Positions 19,567-30,500 of a DNA stretch of 64,000 nt are shown here, in pieces. A program made the position numbers and the translations under genes. Below the pieces are notes generated by a model that saw only the letters and a list, made by a program, of their open reading frames with translations, searched no databases and was not told the origin of the DNA. Source of the DNA: Neobacillus endophyticus (GTDB lineage Bacteria > Bacillota > Bacilli > Bacillales > Cytobacillaceae); the NCBI RefSeq assembly GCF_013248975.1, contig NZ_JABRWH010000001.1, forward strand, positions 4,112,001-4,176,000, given 5' to 3'. The stretch's first letter is position 1. The number at the start of each line of letters is the position of its first letter.

Positions 19567-19612
19567 AAGACCATTTGATGGAGTGGCGCACTCCTTTCAA
19601 ATGGTCTTTTTT
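19567..19612 (+). terminator. Strong terminator, probably bidirectional
   Basis: AAGACCATTTG/CAAATGGTCTT arms followed by TTTTTT on the plus strand. It also lies downstream of fetB on the other strand. Confidence 0.9.
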
Positions 19613-19701
19613 ATGGCTTCAAAAAATGTCCGGTTACTTCTGTTTTACGCTCCATCCATCGGCAAATGCCTCGCATGCCTAGACTTCCCCGCCTTGTTTC
19701 A

Positions 19702-20457
19702 TCATGCTTTTCTCTTAATCACTTGCATACGTTTATTAAACAATGTCGGATAGGAGAGGAACCCAATCATGATGCTGGTGACTACTGCTGTCGTTAGCAA
19801 CAAAAATAAGATCAGCAATTGAAATTGGACAGCTTGAACAGGGTCAGCGCCAGCAATGATTTGCCCGCTCATCATCCCGGGAAGCTGGACAAGTCCAATA
19901 GTTTTCTGACTTTCAACAGTGGGAATTGTGCTTGCTTTGATCGCAGCAATGAGCGAAGACTGGATTGCCTGTTTGGGCGTTCCACCTAAAGATAAGATTA
20001 GCTCCGTTTCATCCTGTCGCGCCTCCACTTCTGCAGTAAAACGATTGAGAAATAAAATAGCAAGCACCATCGAATTACCAATCACCATCCCGCTGATCGG
20101 TATAATATATTGTGCGGTAGGCGGCGTGATATGGAAGCCAATTAAGATTCCTTGTGTGAGTACCTCAACAAAAAGAAAGGTAACCACCAATTTCCAGGTC
20201 ATACCTCTTATCGATTTTCCTTTTTTTCTTGCGTTTTGCGTTGCTGCTCCGATCATTAATATCAACATCAACGTGATAAAAAGATAATTCTCTGATGCAA
20301 AAACAAATTTTAAAATATAACCGACAACCAATAATTGAATAATGGAACGAATCGTTGCAATGATGGCATCCTTTTCTAAACCTAACTTTAATGTTTTCGA
20401 TAATAGCAGCGGGATCAGGACAAAAATAAGAGCTAGTGATAATGATACAAAATTCAA
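19702..20457 (-). CDS. fetB: FetB-type ABC transporter permease (UPF0014)
   Basis: A 251-residue membrane protein with about seven hydrophobic segments. The conserved middle (IRSIIQLLVVGYIL near the start, then VIGNSMVLAILFLNRF and LPGMMSGQIIAGADPVQAVQFQ) is diagnostic of the UPF0014/FetB family, the permease of an ABC system that exports iron and aids oxidative-stress resistance in E. coli. TTG start overlapping the last codons of the ATPase gene (TTGA). It acts with the ATPase just upstream. Confidence 0.9.
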   Translation of the reverse strand: MNFVSLSLALIFVLIPLLLSKTLKLGLEKDAIIATIRSIIQLLVVGYILKFVFASENYLFITLMLILMIGAATQNARKKGKSIRGMTWKLVVTFLFVEVLTQGILIGFHITPPTAQYIIPISGMVIGNSMVLAILFLNRFTAEVEARQDETELILSLGGTPKQAIQSSLIAAIKASTIPTVESQKTIGLVQLPGMMSGQIIAGADPVQAVQFQLLILFLLLTTAVVTSIMIGFLSYPTLFNKRMQVIKRKA

Positions 20458-21185
20458 TCTAACTCCCCCCTTACAAAGCGCTGTACCCTTTCATCCTGAG
20501 GATGTTGCAGAATATGGCTTTCCCCAGCTTCGATCACCTCTCCACCCATCATAACCCAAGAAAAGTCACCAATCGAAATGGCTTGCTCTAAGTTATGGGT
20601 GATCCAAATGATGGTTGTAGAATATTCCCTATTTATTTTGATGATCAGCTCTTCGATTTCTTGCTGTGAAACCCGATCAAGCGACGAGGTAATTTCATCT
20701 AACAATAGAACTTTTGGTTGGTTGACAAGTGTTCGAGCGATCGAAACTTTTTGGCGCTGGCCGCCGGATAAATCTTTCACATGATGATTCAAAAACTTGT
20801 CTTCAAGTCCGACCATCTGCAACAGCTCTTTTGCTTTCTCTTCGGGCAGCTGTTCTCCTTTTAGTGTCAATGGCAGCGCCAGGTTTGTCCAAACAGTCCC
20901 GCTGACCATTGTGGCGCTTTGAAGCGCAAGCCCAACTTCGCGGCGCAGTGAAAGCGGATCATAGTCCTCGATCGGTTTATCTTTTAGAATAATTTGACCT
21001 GTATCTGGTGAGATCAATCCGTTACACAATTTAAATAAGGTGGTCTTCCCTGCTCCGGAAGGACCGACCAAAGTGGTAATTTTCCCTTCATGAAACGAAC
21101 CTGTTAGATCATTTAAAATCGGATTTTTTCCGTCTGAATAATAGACGTGCTCAAATCTAATCACAGCATTTATGGGCATGTTCAT
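20454..21185 (-). CDS. fetA: FetA-type ABC transporter ATP-binding protein
   Basis: A 243-residue ABC ATPase: Walker A GPSGAGKTT (residues 41-49), Q-loop ALQSATMVSGTV, signature LSGGQRQK, Walker B VLLLDEITSSLD, and the H-loop WITHNLEQ. It couples with FetB, whose start it overlaps. Two ATGs lie close together. The second, at 21179, is better spaced from AGGGGG. The upstream DUF4145-like gene ends only about 20 bases before, so the three probably share one transcript. Confidence 0.9.
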   Translation of the reverse strand: MNMPINAVIRFEHVYYSDGKNPILNDLTGSFHEGKITTLVGPSGAGKTTLFKLCNGLISPDTGQIILKDKPIEDYDPLSLRREVGLALQSATMVSGTVWTNLALPLTLKGEQLPEEKAKELLQMVGLEDKFLNHHVKDLSGGQRQKVSIARTLVNQPKVLLLDEITSSLDRVSQQEIEELIIKINREYSTTIIWITHNLEQAISIGDFSWVMMGGEVIEAGESHILQHPQDERVQRFVRGELD

Positions 21186-21206
21186 CAGCCCCCTTTTAAA
21201 TAGAAT

Positions 21207-22739
21207 TTACACCTTTTCCTCCAGCAACGGGATTTTTACTTCCACTCCTAATTGAGTCAGTAAACTACCAAGTATTTCAAGTCCGGATTTAGGGTTCATT
21301 TTTGTTTCAAGGTAATAGGTTTCACCTGTAACTATAGATATATAAGTTTGTTTTTGTCTAAAATTCTTATTATCTTGATGGAGCGGTTTTAATGAGAGAG
21401 CATACCTTGTACCAGCATCTGTTGAGTCAAGGATCACGCCCCTTTTCACAAACTGATGAAGCGGCAGCTTATGTGCTTCGATCCATCTCAAGCCTTCTTT
21501 CCATAAAGCAGGGACACTTTCTCCTCGAATAATTGTTTTACTTTCACCAAGTTTGACATGAATATACAGGGTATCCCATTTTTTGTAGCCTAGGTTTTCT
21601 TCAGCCGGATCAAGCCGCTGGTTATCCTTATTTCGTTCCGCTGCTTTTTTCTTTAGCTGTTCGAACAGCTTCTCTACTGTTCCTGTCCCGACATTTTCAT
21701 ACTTAGCCAGAATCACAAGTTCCTTCGGAAGCTGCCCAATGCTATACATTTCATCATTGTTTAATTGGCGAATGAGACTCGGAAAACCGGTAAACTCTTC
21801 TATTGTAATCGGCAATTTGGCGAGTTCTTCCGTGACAACGATATGATCAGTTTTGAAAAAGAAAAAGAGTTCTCCAGGCCTTTCTATGATCAGTTTTCTT
21901 CGAATTTTTTCCTCTTCAATAAATACTTTTAATTCTTCAAAGAACTGTTCATCATTTTTTACACTGTAGCGCTTTACATGTCTGTGAAGCCCCTCAAGAC
22001 TGTTCGGTAATTCACTTATGATCCTCGCTTGCTGTTCGGCACCCAGACGGATTAAAAAGGTTTCAGACTTATCAAAGCGCTGGGGTAAAAGGAAGGCATC
22101 GCGAAGAAAATATGGGACCTCCAGTTTTTGGCTTTTATATGTAATGGTACGAATCGTGGTGAATCCTGGGATTTCCTGTACTTTTGACGGATAAGTTACT
22201 GTCGCTGCTGTTTCTTTACTGGCTGTGCTTTCTTCCAGTTTGGAATTTGGGTTTCTTAATAGTTCCTCCAATGACTTCAATCTGACTTCAATTTCAGTCA
22301 TATTGTATTTTTGTTCAGTTTTTGGCGCAGGATCTTGATAGCCAGGAACGGTTACATCGACTGGTCCGTACACCTCCACATACCACTTAACTATTTTATA
22401 TAAAGCCTCCCATGACAATAATGCTTCGGAAAACCGGAATGGACGGGCGTCATGTGCGGCCTGGTTACCAATTTGGCGAACATAGTGAAGGGCATCGCGA
22501 ATTTCGGGAGTTAAATATCCTTGATCATTCAATAGATCAAGCCGTTCTTTTAAATTTGCTCTTCCTTCCTCGGGCAGTTTTTCTTTGAGGATTACCTGCT
22601 GTAAGATATTTTCCACAAAGACTCTTGCATGGGTAAGCATCGTTCGCGGACTAGAATAAATGCTTTTTTCCAGTTCCATCGCTACCAAAGCCAACTCTTT
22701 AGAAATAGGTTCAAGAAATTGATAGAAATATTTGTCCAT
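21207..22739 (-). CDS. DUF4145-like protein of unknown function
   Basis: 510 residues from the ATG at 22739, which has GGAGG eight bases upstream; a TTG seven codons earlier would overlap this site. Residues about 1-130 resemble DUF4145 (LVAMELEKSIYSSPRTMLTHARVFVENIL followed by LHYVRQIGNQAAH), a helical domain often found in restriction and defence-associated proteins. The remaining 350 residues have no motif I know, though basic and acidic patches alternate. It sits just upstream of fetA and is probably co-transcribed with it, but a shared function is not evident. Confidence 0.75.
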   Translation of the reverse strand: MDKYFYQFLEPISKELALVAMELEKSIYSSPRTMLTHARVFVENILQQVILKEKLPEEGRANLKERLDLLNDQGYLTPEIRDALHYVRQIGNQAAHDARPFRFSEALLSWEALYKIVKWYVEVYGPVDVTVPGYQDPAPKTEQKYNMTEIEVRLKSLEELLRNPNSKLEESTASKETAATVTYPSKVQEIPGFTTIRTITYKSQKLEVPYFLRDAFLLPQRFDKSETFLIRLGAEQQARIISELPNSLEGLHRHVKRYSVKNDEQFFEELKVFIEEEKIRRKLIIERPGELFFFFKTDHIVVTEELAKLPITIEEFTGFPSLIRQLNNDEMYSIGQLPKELVILAKYENVGTGTVEKLFEQLKKKAAERNKDNQRLDPAEENLGYKKWDTLYIHVKLGESKTIIRGESVPALWKEGLRWIEAHKLPLHQFVKRGVILDSTDAGTRYALSLKPLHQDNKNFRQKQTYISIVTGETYYLETKMNPKSGLEILGSLLTQLGVEVKIPLLEEKV

Positions 22740-22894
22740 TCTCTCTTCCTCCGGTTCCAAATGACTACTATTATTCTATCATATTAAGACCTTTCAAGGA
22801 GGAAAGGTTCGTTGATATTCCTTGTTTTGTACTGTTAAAAACAAGATTCAAATGATAGGATATTTTATGAAAAATAACTGGAAGGAGAATTCCA

Positions 22895-23308
22895 TTGAAT
22901 TCAATTGTAGTAGTGGTAAAAGGGTTAATTCTACATAATGGTAAAGTTTTAATCGTTAAACGGGCAGCTGAGGATGAAGTCGGCGGCGGCACTTGGGAGT
23001 GTGCCGGTGGAAAAATAGAGTTCGGTGAAGAATTAGAAGCGGCGTTAAGACGGGAGATTAAAGAAGAAGTAGGATTAGATGTTACATTTGATCGGATCTT
23101 ATATGCCACCACTTTTAATACCCATCCATCTAGACAAGTCGTTATTTTAACCTACTTATGTCATGGTGATCATCAGGAAGTTTCTCTATCAAAGGAGCAC
23201 AGTGCGTATAAATGGACGACGAAGGACCAATTGAGATACCTTTTATCCCCTGGTATTGTCAGTGATTTTGAGAAAAATAAGGTGTTTGATTTGCCAGAGT
23301 TGGTATAA
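22895..23308 (+). CDS. Nudix hydrolase
   Basis: A 137-residue Nudix protein with the box GGKIEFGEELEAALRREIKEEVGL region (GX5EX7REXXEEXG) at residues 46-70. Such enzymes cleave nucleoside diphosphates linked to another group using Mg2+ held by the glutamates. The N-terminal ILHNGKVLIVKRA is typical of MutT-like house-cleaning members. TTG start after GGAAGGAG. Substrate not deducible. Confidence 0.9.
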   Translation: MNSIVVVVKGLILHNGKVLIVKRAAEDEVGGGTWECAGGKIEFGEELEAALRREIKEEVGLDVTFDRILYATTFNTHPSRQVVILTYLCHGDHQEVSLSKEHSAYKWTTKDQLRYLLSPGIVSDFEKNKVFDLPELV

Positions 23309-23457
23309 TTTCTTATGAAACCTCCTTGATTATTCCAATCTATGTAACTTCGACCAATTCTCAAAAACTCTTGATCGCTTTAGCAGAACAGAGTAAAATA
23401 ATCAACGTTGAATAAAGATACAACCTGGCGAATAATTATTTTACGGAGGTTTTATAG

Positions 23458-24879
23458 ATGAAAAGCAACAAATTAGGTCTTTGGCTTCTGACAGCTCTTG
23501 TAGTTGGGAATATGGTCGGGTCCGGAATATTTATGCTTCCACAATCACTTGCGAAAGCGGCAAGTCCAGCAGGCGTCTTGCTTGCATGGCTTGTGACCGG
23601 TGTTGGTGTCTTAATGCTTTCATTAGTATTTGGAAATCTATCCTTGAGAAAGCCGGATTTGAACGGTGGTGTTCAGATGTATGCACAGGCGATTTTTCTT
23701 GAAGGGTCCCGTTCCGGCGTATTATCTGGGTATGTCGTCTCTTGGGGATATTGGATTGCAAACGTGACAGGGAATGTAGCCGTTTTAACAACGTTTATCG
23801 GCTATCTATCAACCTTCTTTCCTATTATGACCAGTAGCGCCAAATTATTTACGGTCGGGTCATTAACCGTCAAAGTTGGTGGTTTTATTACATTCGTCAT
23901 TTGTTCCATCGTACTTTGGGCCATCAATGCCATTATTTTACGAGGGATTGAAAGAACGGGACAAATTAACTTTGTGGCAACAGCGACTAAGGTGATTGGC
24001 TTTTTAATTTTTATCTGTTTTACACTATTTGCTTTTCAAAAAACTAATCTGCTTCCTTTTGTACAACCAAGGACGGATGACAACGGTGGCCATCTTGGCT
24101 TGCTTGGACAAGTCAACAATGCGGCTGTAACAACACTTTGGGCGTTTGTTGGAATCGAATCCGCCGTCATGTTTTCGAAACGTGCGAAGAAACATTCAGA
24201 TATTAAAAAGGCAACTGTTCTTGGACTTGTGATCTCGTTAGTGATTTATGTTGGAATCACGATGCTAGTAATGGGAAGTTTGACGCAAACCGAATTAATG
24301 AACGCAAATAAACCGCTAGTTGACGCACTTCAAAAAGTAGTCGGTCATCATGTCAGTTATGTCATGGCAGTGTTCGATTTGATCTCTTTAACAGGAACAA
24401 CGATCGGATGGATTTTCCTGAGTGCAGAAGCTCCTTACCAAGCGGCTAAACAAGGACTGTTCCCTCCTATCTTTAAAAAGGAAAATAAAAATGGAGTTCC
24501 GGCATCATCTCTTATTCTGACCAATGCATTTTCGCAAATTTTTCTATTCTTAACGATTTCGGATACGTTAAGTAATGCTTATAATTTCGTTGTACAGGTC
24601 GCAACCCTCGCCTATCTCGTTCCTTATGCAGCATCTTCTATTTATCAAATGAAAATGGTGGCCAAGGGTGATACGTATCAAAACGGAAAAGGGCGCATCA
24701 TGGATGGCATTATTTCTTCTCTCGCTACCATTTATGCCATTTATGTCATCATAGCGGGAACTTCGAATATGAAAACATTCCTATTAGGAATCGCCTTATA
24801 TGCAGTAGGAATTCTCGTCTATCCTTTTTTAATGAAGCTTAAGGCAAAGGACTCAGTTATAGAACAAGAAGCTGCATAA
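23458..24879 (+). CDS. APA family amino acid permease/antiporter (YvsH-like)
   Basis: A 473-residue polytopic protein with about 12 membrane segments. The first helix has VVGNMVGSGIFMLPQSLA, the substrate-backbone-binding motif of the APC superfamily. It resembles basic amino acid/polyamine antiporters (arginine:ornithine type) and B. subtilis YvsH, a putative lysine permease. GGAGG precedes the ATG. Transported compound is inferred from family only. Single gene with terminator. Confidence 0.88.
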   Translation: MKSNKLGLWLLTALVVGNMVGSGIFMLPQSLAKAASPAGVLLAWLVTGVGVLMLSLVFGNLSLRKPDLNGGVQMYAQAIFLEGSRSGVLSGYVVSWGYWIANVTGNVAVLTTFIGYLSTFFPIMTSSAKLFTVGSLTVKVGGFITFVICSIVLWAINAIILRGIERTGQINFVATATKVIGFLIFICFTLFAFQKTNLLPFVQPRTDDNGGHLGLLGQVNNAAVTTLWAFVGIESAVMFSKRAKKHSDIKKATVLGLVISLVIYVGITMLVMGSLTQTELMNANKPLVDALQKVVGHHVSYVMAVFDLISLTGTTIGWIFLSAEAPYQAAKQGLFPPIFKKENKNGVPASSLILTNAFSQIFLFLTISDTLSNAYNFVVQVATLAYLVPYAASSIYQMKMVAKGDTYQNGKGRIMDGIISSLATIYAIYVIIAGTSNMKTFLLGIALYAVGILVYPFLMKLKAKDSVIEQEAA

Positions 24880-24887
24880 GCGGAAAG

Positions 24888-24929
24888 AAAACAGCCGATC
24901 ACAATATGATTGGCTGTTTTCTATTTTTC
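24888..24929 (+). terminator. Intrinsic terminator of the permease gene
   Basis: AACAGCC/GGCTGTT arms followed by TTCTATTTTTCT on the plus strand, a few bases after the stop. Confidence 0.85.
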
Positions 24930-24933
24930 TCTA

Positions 24934-27113
<2,180 letters not shown>

Positions 27114-27403
27114 TAGAGTAATTCAATATTTAATTTATGAGACTTACTGGATAAACATAACATAAATTATATAGATAGAAAAGTAATATGATCATTTATT
27201 TTTTTAGAAAGACATCCTTTTCCTTTCCATGTGATCTATGTAACCATAAAAATAACTATTCCTTTATTTTAAATTAGACTGCTTGTTATTGCTGATTTTC
27301 AACATTTTTTTAATGGTGTTTATGGCTAATTTCTGAAGTGATATAGAAAAGTGAAACGTCTGGCATGTAACGTTAAAAATTCTTCGATAGTAATAATTAA
27401 ATA
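27114..27403. other. Intergenic region upstream of thiC
   Basis: AT-rich DNA that must include the thiC promoter. I see no coding sequence and no other repeat. Confidence 0.5.
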
Positions 27404-27440
27404 GAGGATAACCTCCATTTTTGAGGTTATCCTCCTTTTT
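27404..27440 (+). terminator. Perfect hairpin downstream of the saccharopine-dehydrogenase-like gene
   Basis: Twelve-base perfect arms GAGGATAACCTC/GAGGTTATCCTC with a seven-base loop. The T-run (CTTTTT) is on the plus strand, while the gene that ends here is on the minus strand, where only TATTTAATT follows. Probably works in both directions. Confidence 0.6.
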
Positions 27441-27444
27441 ATCA

Positions 27445-28647
27445 TTAAGCCGTCTTAATAATTGGACTAGTTTTCCGCATCACAAACATTTCCATGCCTC
27501 TTGCTTTTAAGCGTTCGAAGAAAGGTGCAGGGTCAATCATTTCTGGCGGTATACACCCTGTTTCATTCAAGAGGCCTTCAGCGATCATATCAACTGCTAC
27601 GACTGGCGGTACCCCAGTTTGCCAAACCGTGGCTTGAAATCCAACTTTTTTATAGATTTCATCATGGTTGGCAAGTGTATAAACGAACAGTTCTTCGTTT
27701 TGGCTGCCCTTCGTGCCTTTTACATATGCACCCACACAGGAATATCCATGTATTTTCCCAGCAAGTTCGGCAGGCTTTGGCATAGTGGTCACCACTACAT
27801 CACGCGGGATGACATCCACACCGCCCACTTTAATTGGTTCTTTACTATCAAGTCCCAAATAACTTAAGACCTTTAATGTATTCACGAAATCCGGGTGAAG
27901 TGCATAACGAAACTCTACATATTCACAACCTTTGCCAATGGTCTTACCGAGGGTTGCAGCTTCCTCGTGTTCCACCACATAGCAGTCCAACCAACCGATA
28001 GGCTCTGGAAATTCAAACTCATCTTTATTTGCAAATGGAGTTGGATAATATTGTAAACCATCTTTTGCTGTCCAATAATTTGGTTTTGCCAGACATTCCT
28101 GTATGGCTGTTTGAGGGCTGAAGAATGCGCAAAATCCCTCATAATCGACCTCGGAATTATCCCCATCAAGAATCGTGATTGATTTCACGGTATCTAATTG
28201 ATCCGCCGCATATCTTGCTGCTATATTTGAAAAACCTGGGTCACATCCTAACCCCATAATCCCTAGTACACCTGCTTTTTTAAATCGATCACCCCAATCT
28301 AGTTGCTTTAATAGGTCATCAGGGCTATCGGAAGCCATGTCAATATAATGGGTTTTTGTGTCAATACACGCCTGCATGACGGTATAGTTAAACTCTGGTA
28401 TTCCAGCATGAATGAGTACGTCAATATCTTTTAATATCGATGCCACGCTGTCTTTATTACACGCATTTACCTGACAAACCTCTATAGAAGCTGATGTCTT
28501 TTCACGCAGTTTTTCCACAATCTTTTCTGCCGCTAATGTGGAAATATCCGCTAGTACTAATTTATTTAAATATCCCTTCTTGACTACCTCCGATGCACAT
28601 ACCTGACCTACACCGCCAACTCCCAGAATTGCTGCATTAAAACTCAA
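27445..28647 (-). CDS. Saccharopine dehydrogenase family protein
   Basis: A 400-residue oxidoreductase. The N-terminal dinucleotide fold (AAILGVGGVGQVCASEVV) is followed by the family's LVLADIS, HAGIPEFNYTVMQACIDTKTHYID and GLGCDPGFSN motifs. The family includes saccharopine reductase and carboxynorspermidine dehydrogenase, both of which form or split C-N bonds on amino acids or polyamines. The neighbouring putrescine-type aminotransferase fits either lysine or polyamine metabolism. TTG start, eight bases after AGGAGG. It is separated from the aminotransferase by 266 bases containing a palindrome, so it may have its own promoter. Confidence 0.85.
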   Translation of the reverse strand: MSFNAAILGVGGVGQVCASEVVKKGYLNKLVLADISTLAAEKIVEKLREKTSASIEVCQVNACNKDSVASILKDIDVLIHAGIPEFNYTVMQACIDTKTHYIDMASDSPDDLLKQLDWGDRFKKAGVLGIMGLGCDPGFSNIAARYAADQLDTVKSITILDGDNSEVDYEGFCAFFSPQTAIQECLAKPNYWTAKDGLQYYPTPFANKDEFEFPEPIGWLDCYVVEHEEAATLGKTIGKGCEYVEFRYALHPDFVNTLKVLSYLGLDSKEPIKVGGVDVIPRDVVVTTMPKPAELAGKIHGYSCVGAYVKGTKGSQNEELFVYTLANHDEIYKKVGFQATVWQTGVPPVVAVDMIAEGLLNETGCIPPEMIDPAPFFERLKARGMEMFVMRKTSPIIKTA

Positions 28648-28779
28648 ACAGTCGTCCTCCTAAAAATTCATCATTCTAAATCCGAATACGCAACAGCCAA
28701 CGTTTACCTGATCCGATTTCAACCCATTGTTTCAATTTATATTGCCACGCCCCTTTCAGGTGTTTGATCTATATTAAGC

Positions 28780-28803
28780 CAGGCTTGATCTAAACCAAGC
28801 CTG
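28780..28803 (-). promoter_or_regulatory. Palindromic operator candidate
   Basis: CAGGCTTG and CAAGCCTG, perfect eight-base arms with an eight-base spacer, about 135 bases upstream of the saccharopine-dehydrogenase-like start. It lies some 45 bases upstream of a degenerate -24/-12-like stretch (GTGGCAATATAAATTG, 28733-28748). It could be an activator site. Confidence 0.45.
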
Positions 28804-28913
28804 TGCGTAATATCAATGGAATTATCTCTTTGATTCATTGTATGGTCATACATGCAGTTTTTATGATGCGCCAGCATTCTAAATATTCAGATCAAAACAA
28901 ATGATGAGATTTT

Positions 28914-30281
28914 CTAGTTGTGGATGGCTTGGTGCTGCAGCTTCCTCATTTCTTCCAGATGTTGATGAATGCCATAAAGAACTTGATCAATTTGTTCATA
29001 TGAAATGACAGCTGGCGGCTCAATCCGAATGACTCTGGAATTATTTAACGTTCCGCCAACTAAAATGTTGTCCGTAAATAACCGTTTCGCCAATTCAAAA
29101 CCGATTTCATTGTTAGCAAATTGCATGCCAATTAACAATCCTTTGCCTCTTACTGCAACTAATAAATCTGAATGTTCCTTTTGGATTTGAACTAGACGGG
29201 ATAATATATAATCACCTTTATCTTTAGCCATCTCAGGGATATTTTCTTCCAAAATGGTCTTTATGCCCGCAATCGCTCCTGCACAGCAGAGAGGATTTCC
29301 GCCAAATGTAGAGGAACCCAGAAGGAATGGATTTTCTTCCAATTTGGTCCAGAATTTCGGGCGGGCAACCATTGCAGCGATCGGCATCACACCTCCGCCA
29401 AATGCTTTTCCGATTGTCATAATATCAGGAATGACTTCAAAATGTTCAATGCCAAACATTTTTCCGGTCCGCCCCATCCCCGTTTGGATTTCATCTACAA
29501 TGAGCAAACAGTCATGCTCATCACAAATTTGCCGAAGTCTTTTAAAATAGTTCTGAGGGGGAATATTGACACCGCCTTCTCCTTGGATTGGTTCCACCAT
29601 AATTCCGGCAACGGTTTCACCTGTTGCTTCAAGATTTTTTATCATTTTTTCCATTTCATCTGCATTTCCAAATTCAACATGGTAGAATCCAGGTAAAAGC
29701 GGCATATAGGGTTCACGGAAAACGGCCTTTCCCGAGGCTGAAAGCGAGCCAAAGGTTTTGCCATGGAAACCGTTCGTTGTGGAAATAAAGCATTTTTTCC
29801 CTGTGGCAATCCTTGCTAATTTAAGCGCCATTTCGTTTGCTTCTGTTCCGCAATTCGTTAAATAAGAATATTGTAGATCACCAGGGGTAATCGCAGCCAC
29901 GAGTTTGGACAGATAGCCGCGCAACGGGTCAACCAGCTCTTGGCTGTGGAGGGCATATCGTTTAATCTGGGCTTCTACCGCTTTTACAACATTCGGATGC
30001 CGGTGTCCGAGTAAATAAACCCCATAACCGCCTAAACAATCGATAAATTCTCTTCCTTTTGTATCACGAAAAACAGCTCCTTCTCCCTCCCATTCAACAA
30101 ATGAAAAGTCCGTTGAAGCAGCCTTGCGGTGTTTTAAGATCGCACTATTCACATACAAACCAAAATTTTCAACCGAGTCTGAAACGATTCGACTTTTTTC
30201 TTCTTCTGTTAGTTCTTTACTTTCGATGAAGTGTAAAATACTTTTGGCAAGATCTAAACTTTCTTCTCGTGTTTTTTGCAT
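28914..30281 (-). CDS. Class III aminotransferase, putrescine-aminotransferase-like
   Basis: About 455 residues. The third-codon ATG (30281) is better spaced from AAGG than the ATG at 30290. PLP-dependent fold-type-I class III enzyme: TNCGTEANEMALKLAR, the VDEIQTGMGRTGKMFG Asp pocket, PLP lysine in TIGKAFGGGVMPIA, and STFGGNPLCCAGA. The long N-terminal extension and overall pattern match E. coli putrescine aminotransferase (PatA/YgjG), though ornithine or lysine 6-aminotransferase activity is possible. A sigma-54 promoter precedes it and an enhancer-binding protein gene lies next to it. Confidence 0.88.
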   Translation of the reverse strand: MQKTREESLDLAKSILHFIESKELTEEEKSRIVSDSVENFGLYVNSAILKHRKAASTDFSFVEWEGEGAVFRDTKGREFIDCLGGYGVYLLGHRHPNVVKAVEAQIKRYALHSQELVDPLRGYLSKLVAAITPGDLQYSYLTNCGTEANEMALKLARIATGKKCFISTTNGFHGKTFGSLSASGKAVFREPYMPLLPGFYHVEFGNADEMEKMIKNLEATGETVAGIMVEPIQGEGGVNIPPQNYFKRLRQICDEHDCLLIVDEIQTGMGRTGKMFGIEHFEVIPDIMTIGKAFGGGVMPIAAMVARPKFWTKLEENPFLLGSSTFGGNPLCCAGAIAGIKTILEENIPEMAKDKGDYILSRLVQIQKEHSDLLVAVRGKGLLIGMQFANNEIGFELAKRLFTDNILVGGTLNNSRVIRIEPPAVISYEQIDQVLYGIHQHLEEMRKLQHQAIHN

Positions 30282-30327
30282 TTTATCCATCCTTTTTTAT
30301 TCATTTTGAAAACGACAACTAAAATAC

Positions 30328-30343
30328 TGCAAGAATCGCGCCA
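30328..30343 (-). promoter_or_regulatory. Sigma-54 (-24/-12) promoter of the aminotransferase gene
   Basis: On the minus strand TGGCGCGATTCTTGCA fits the consensus TGGCAC-N5-TTGCA with one mismatch, and the GG and GC invariant pairs are at correct spacing. It lies about 50 bases before the start codon. Confidence 0.88.
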
Positions 30344-30374
30344 AGCAAAATACATGATTACATCAACATAAATA

Positions 30375-30406
30375 AAAAAGGAGATTTCTCATTCTTGAGA
30401 AATCTC
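30375..30406 (-). terminator. Terminator of the sigma-54 regulator gene
   Basis: GAGATTTCTC/GAGAAATCTC arms followed by CTTTTTT on the minus strand. Its centre also contains the TTCTCA-N4-TGAGAA motif of the enhancer candidates. Confidence 0.8.
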
Positions 30407-30500
30407 TTTCCATTCCTGACTATTTTGCTCGAAAATGATGGATGTTTTCAGCTGCAAACTATATTTCTCAAATCTTAGAAACTTTTCTCAAATTTGAGAA
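30386..30500 (-). promoter_or_regulatory. Three enhancer-like palindromes TTCTCA-N4-TGAGAA
   Basis: Copies at 30386-30401 (within the terminator), 30465-30480 (one arm changed: TTAGAA) and 30485-30500 (perfect). The last two are spaced 20 bases, two helical turns. Their distance of about 60-160 bases upstream of the -12 box is usual for binding sites of sigma-54 activators. The likely ligand is the regulator encoded just upstream. Confidence 0.6.

Noticed and set aside
28733..28748. Second sigma-54 promoter
   Set aside because: The spacing between GG and the downstream element is off by one and the GC pair is missing; kept only as a weak remark.
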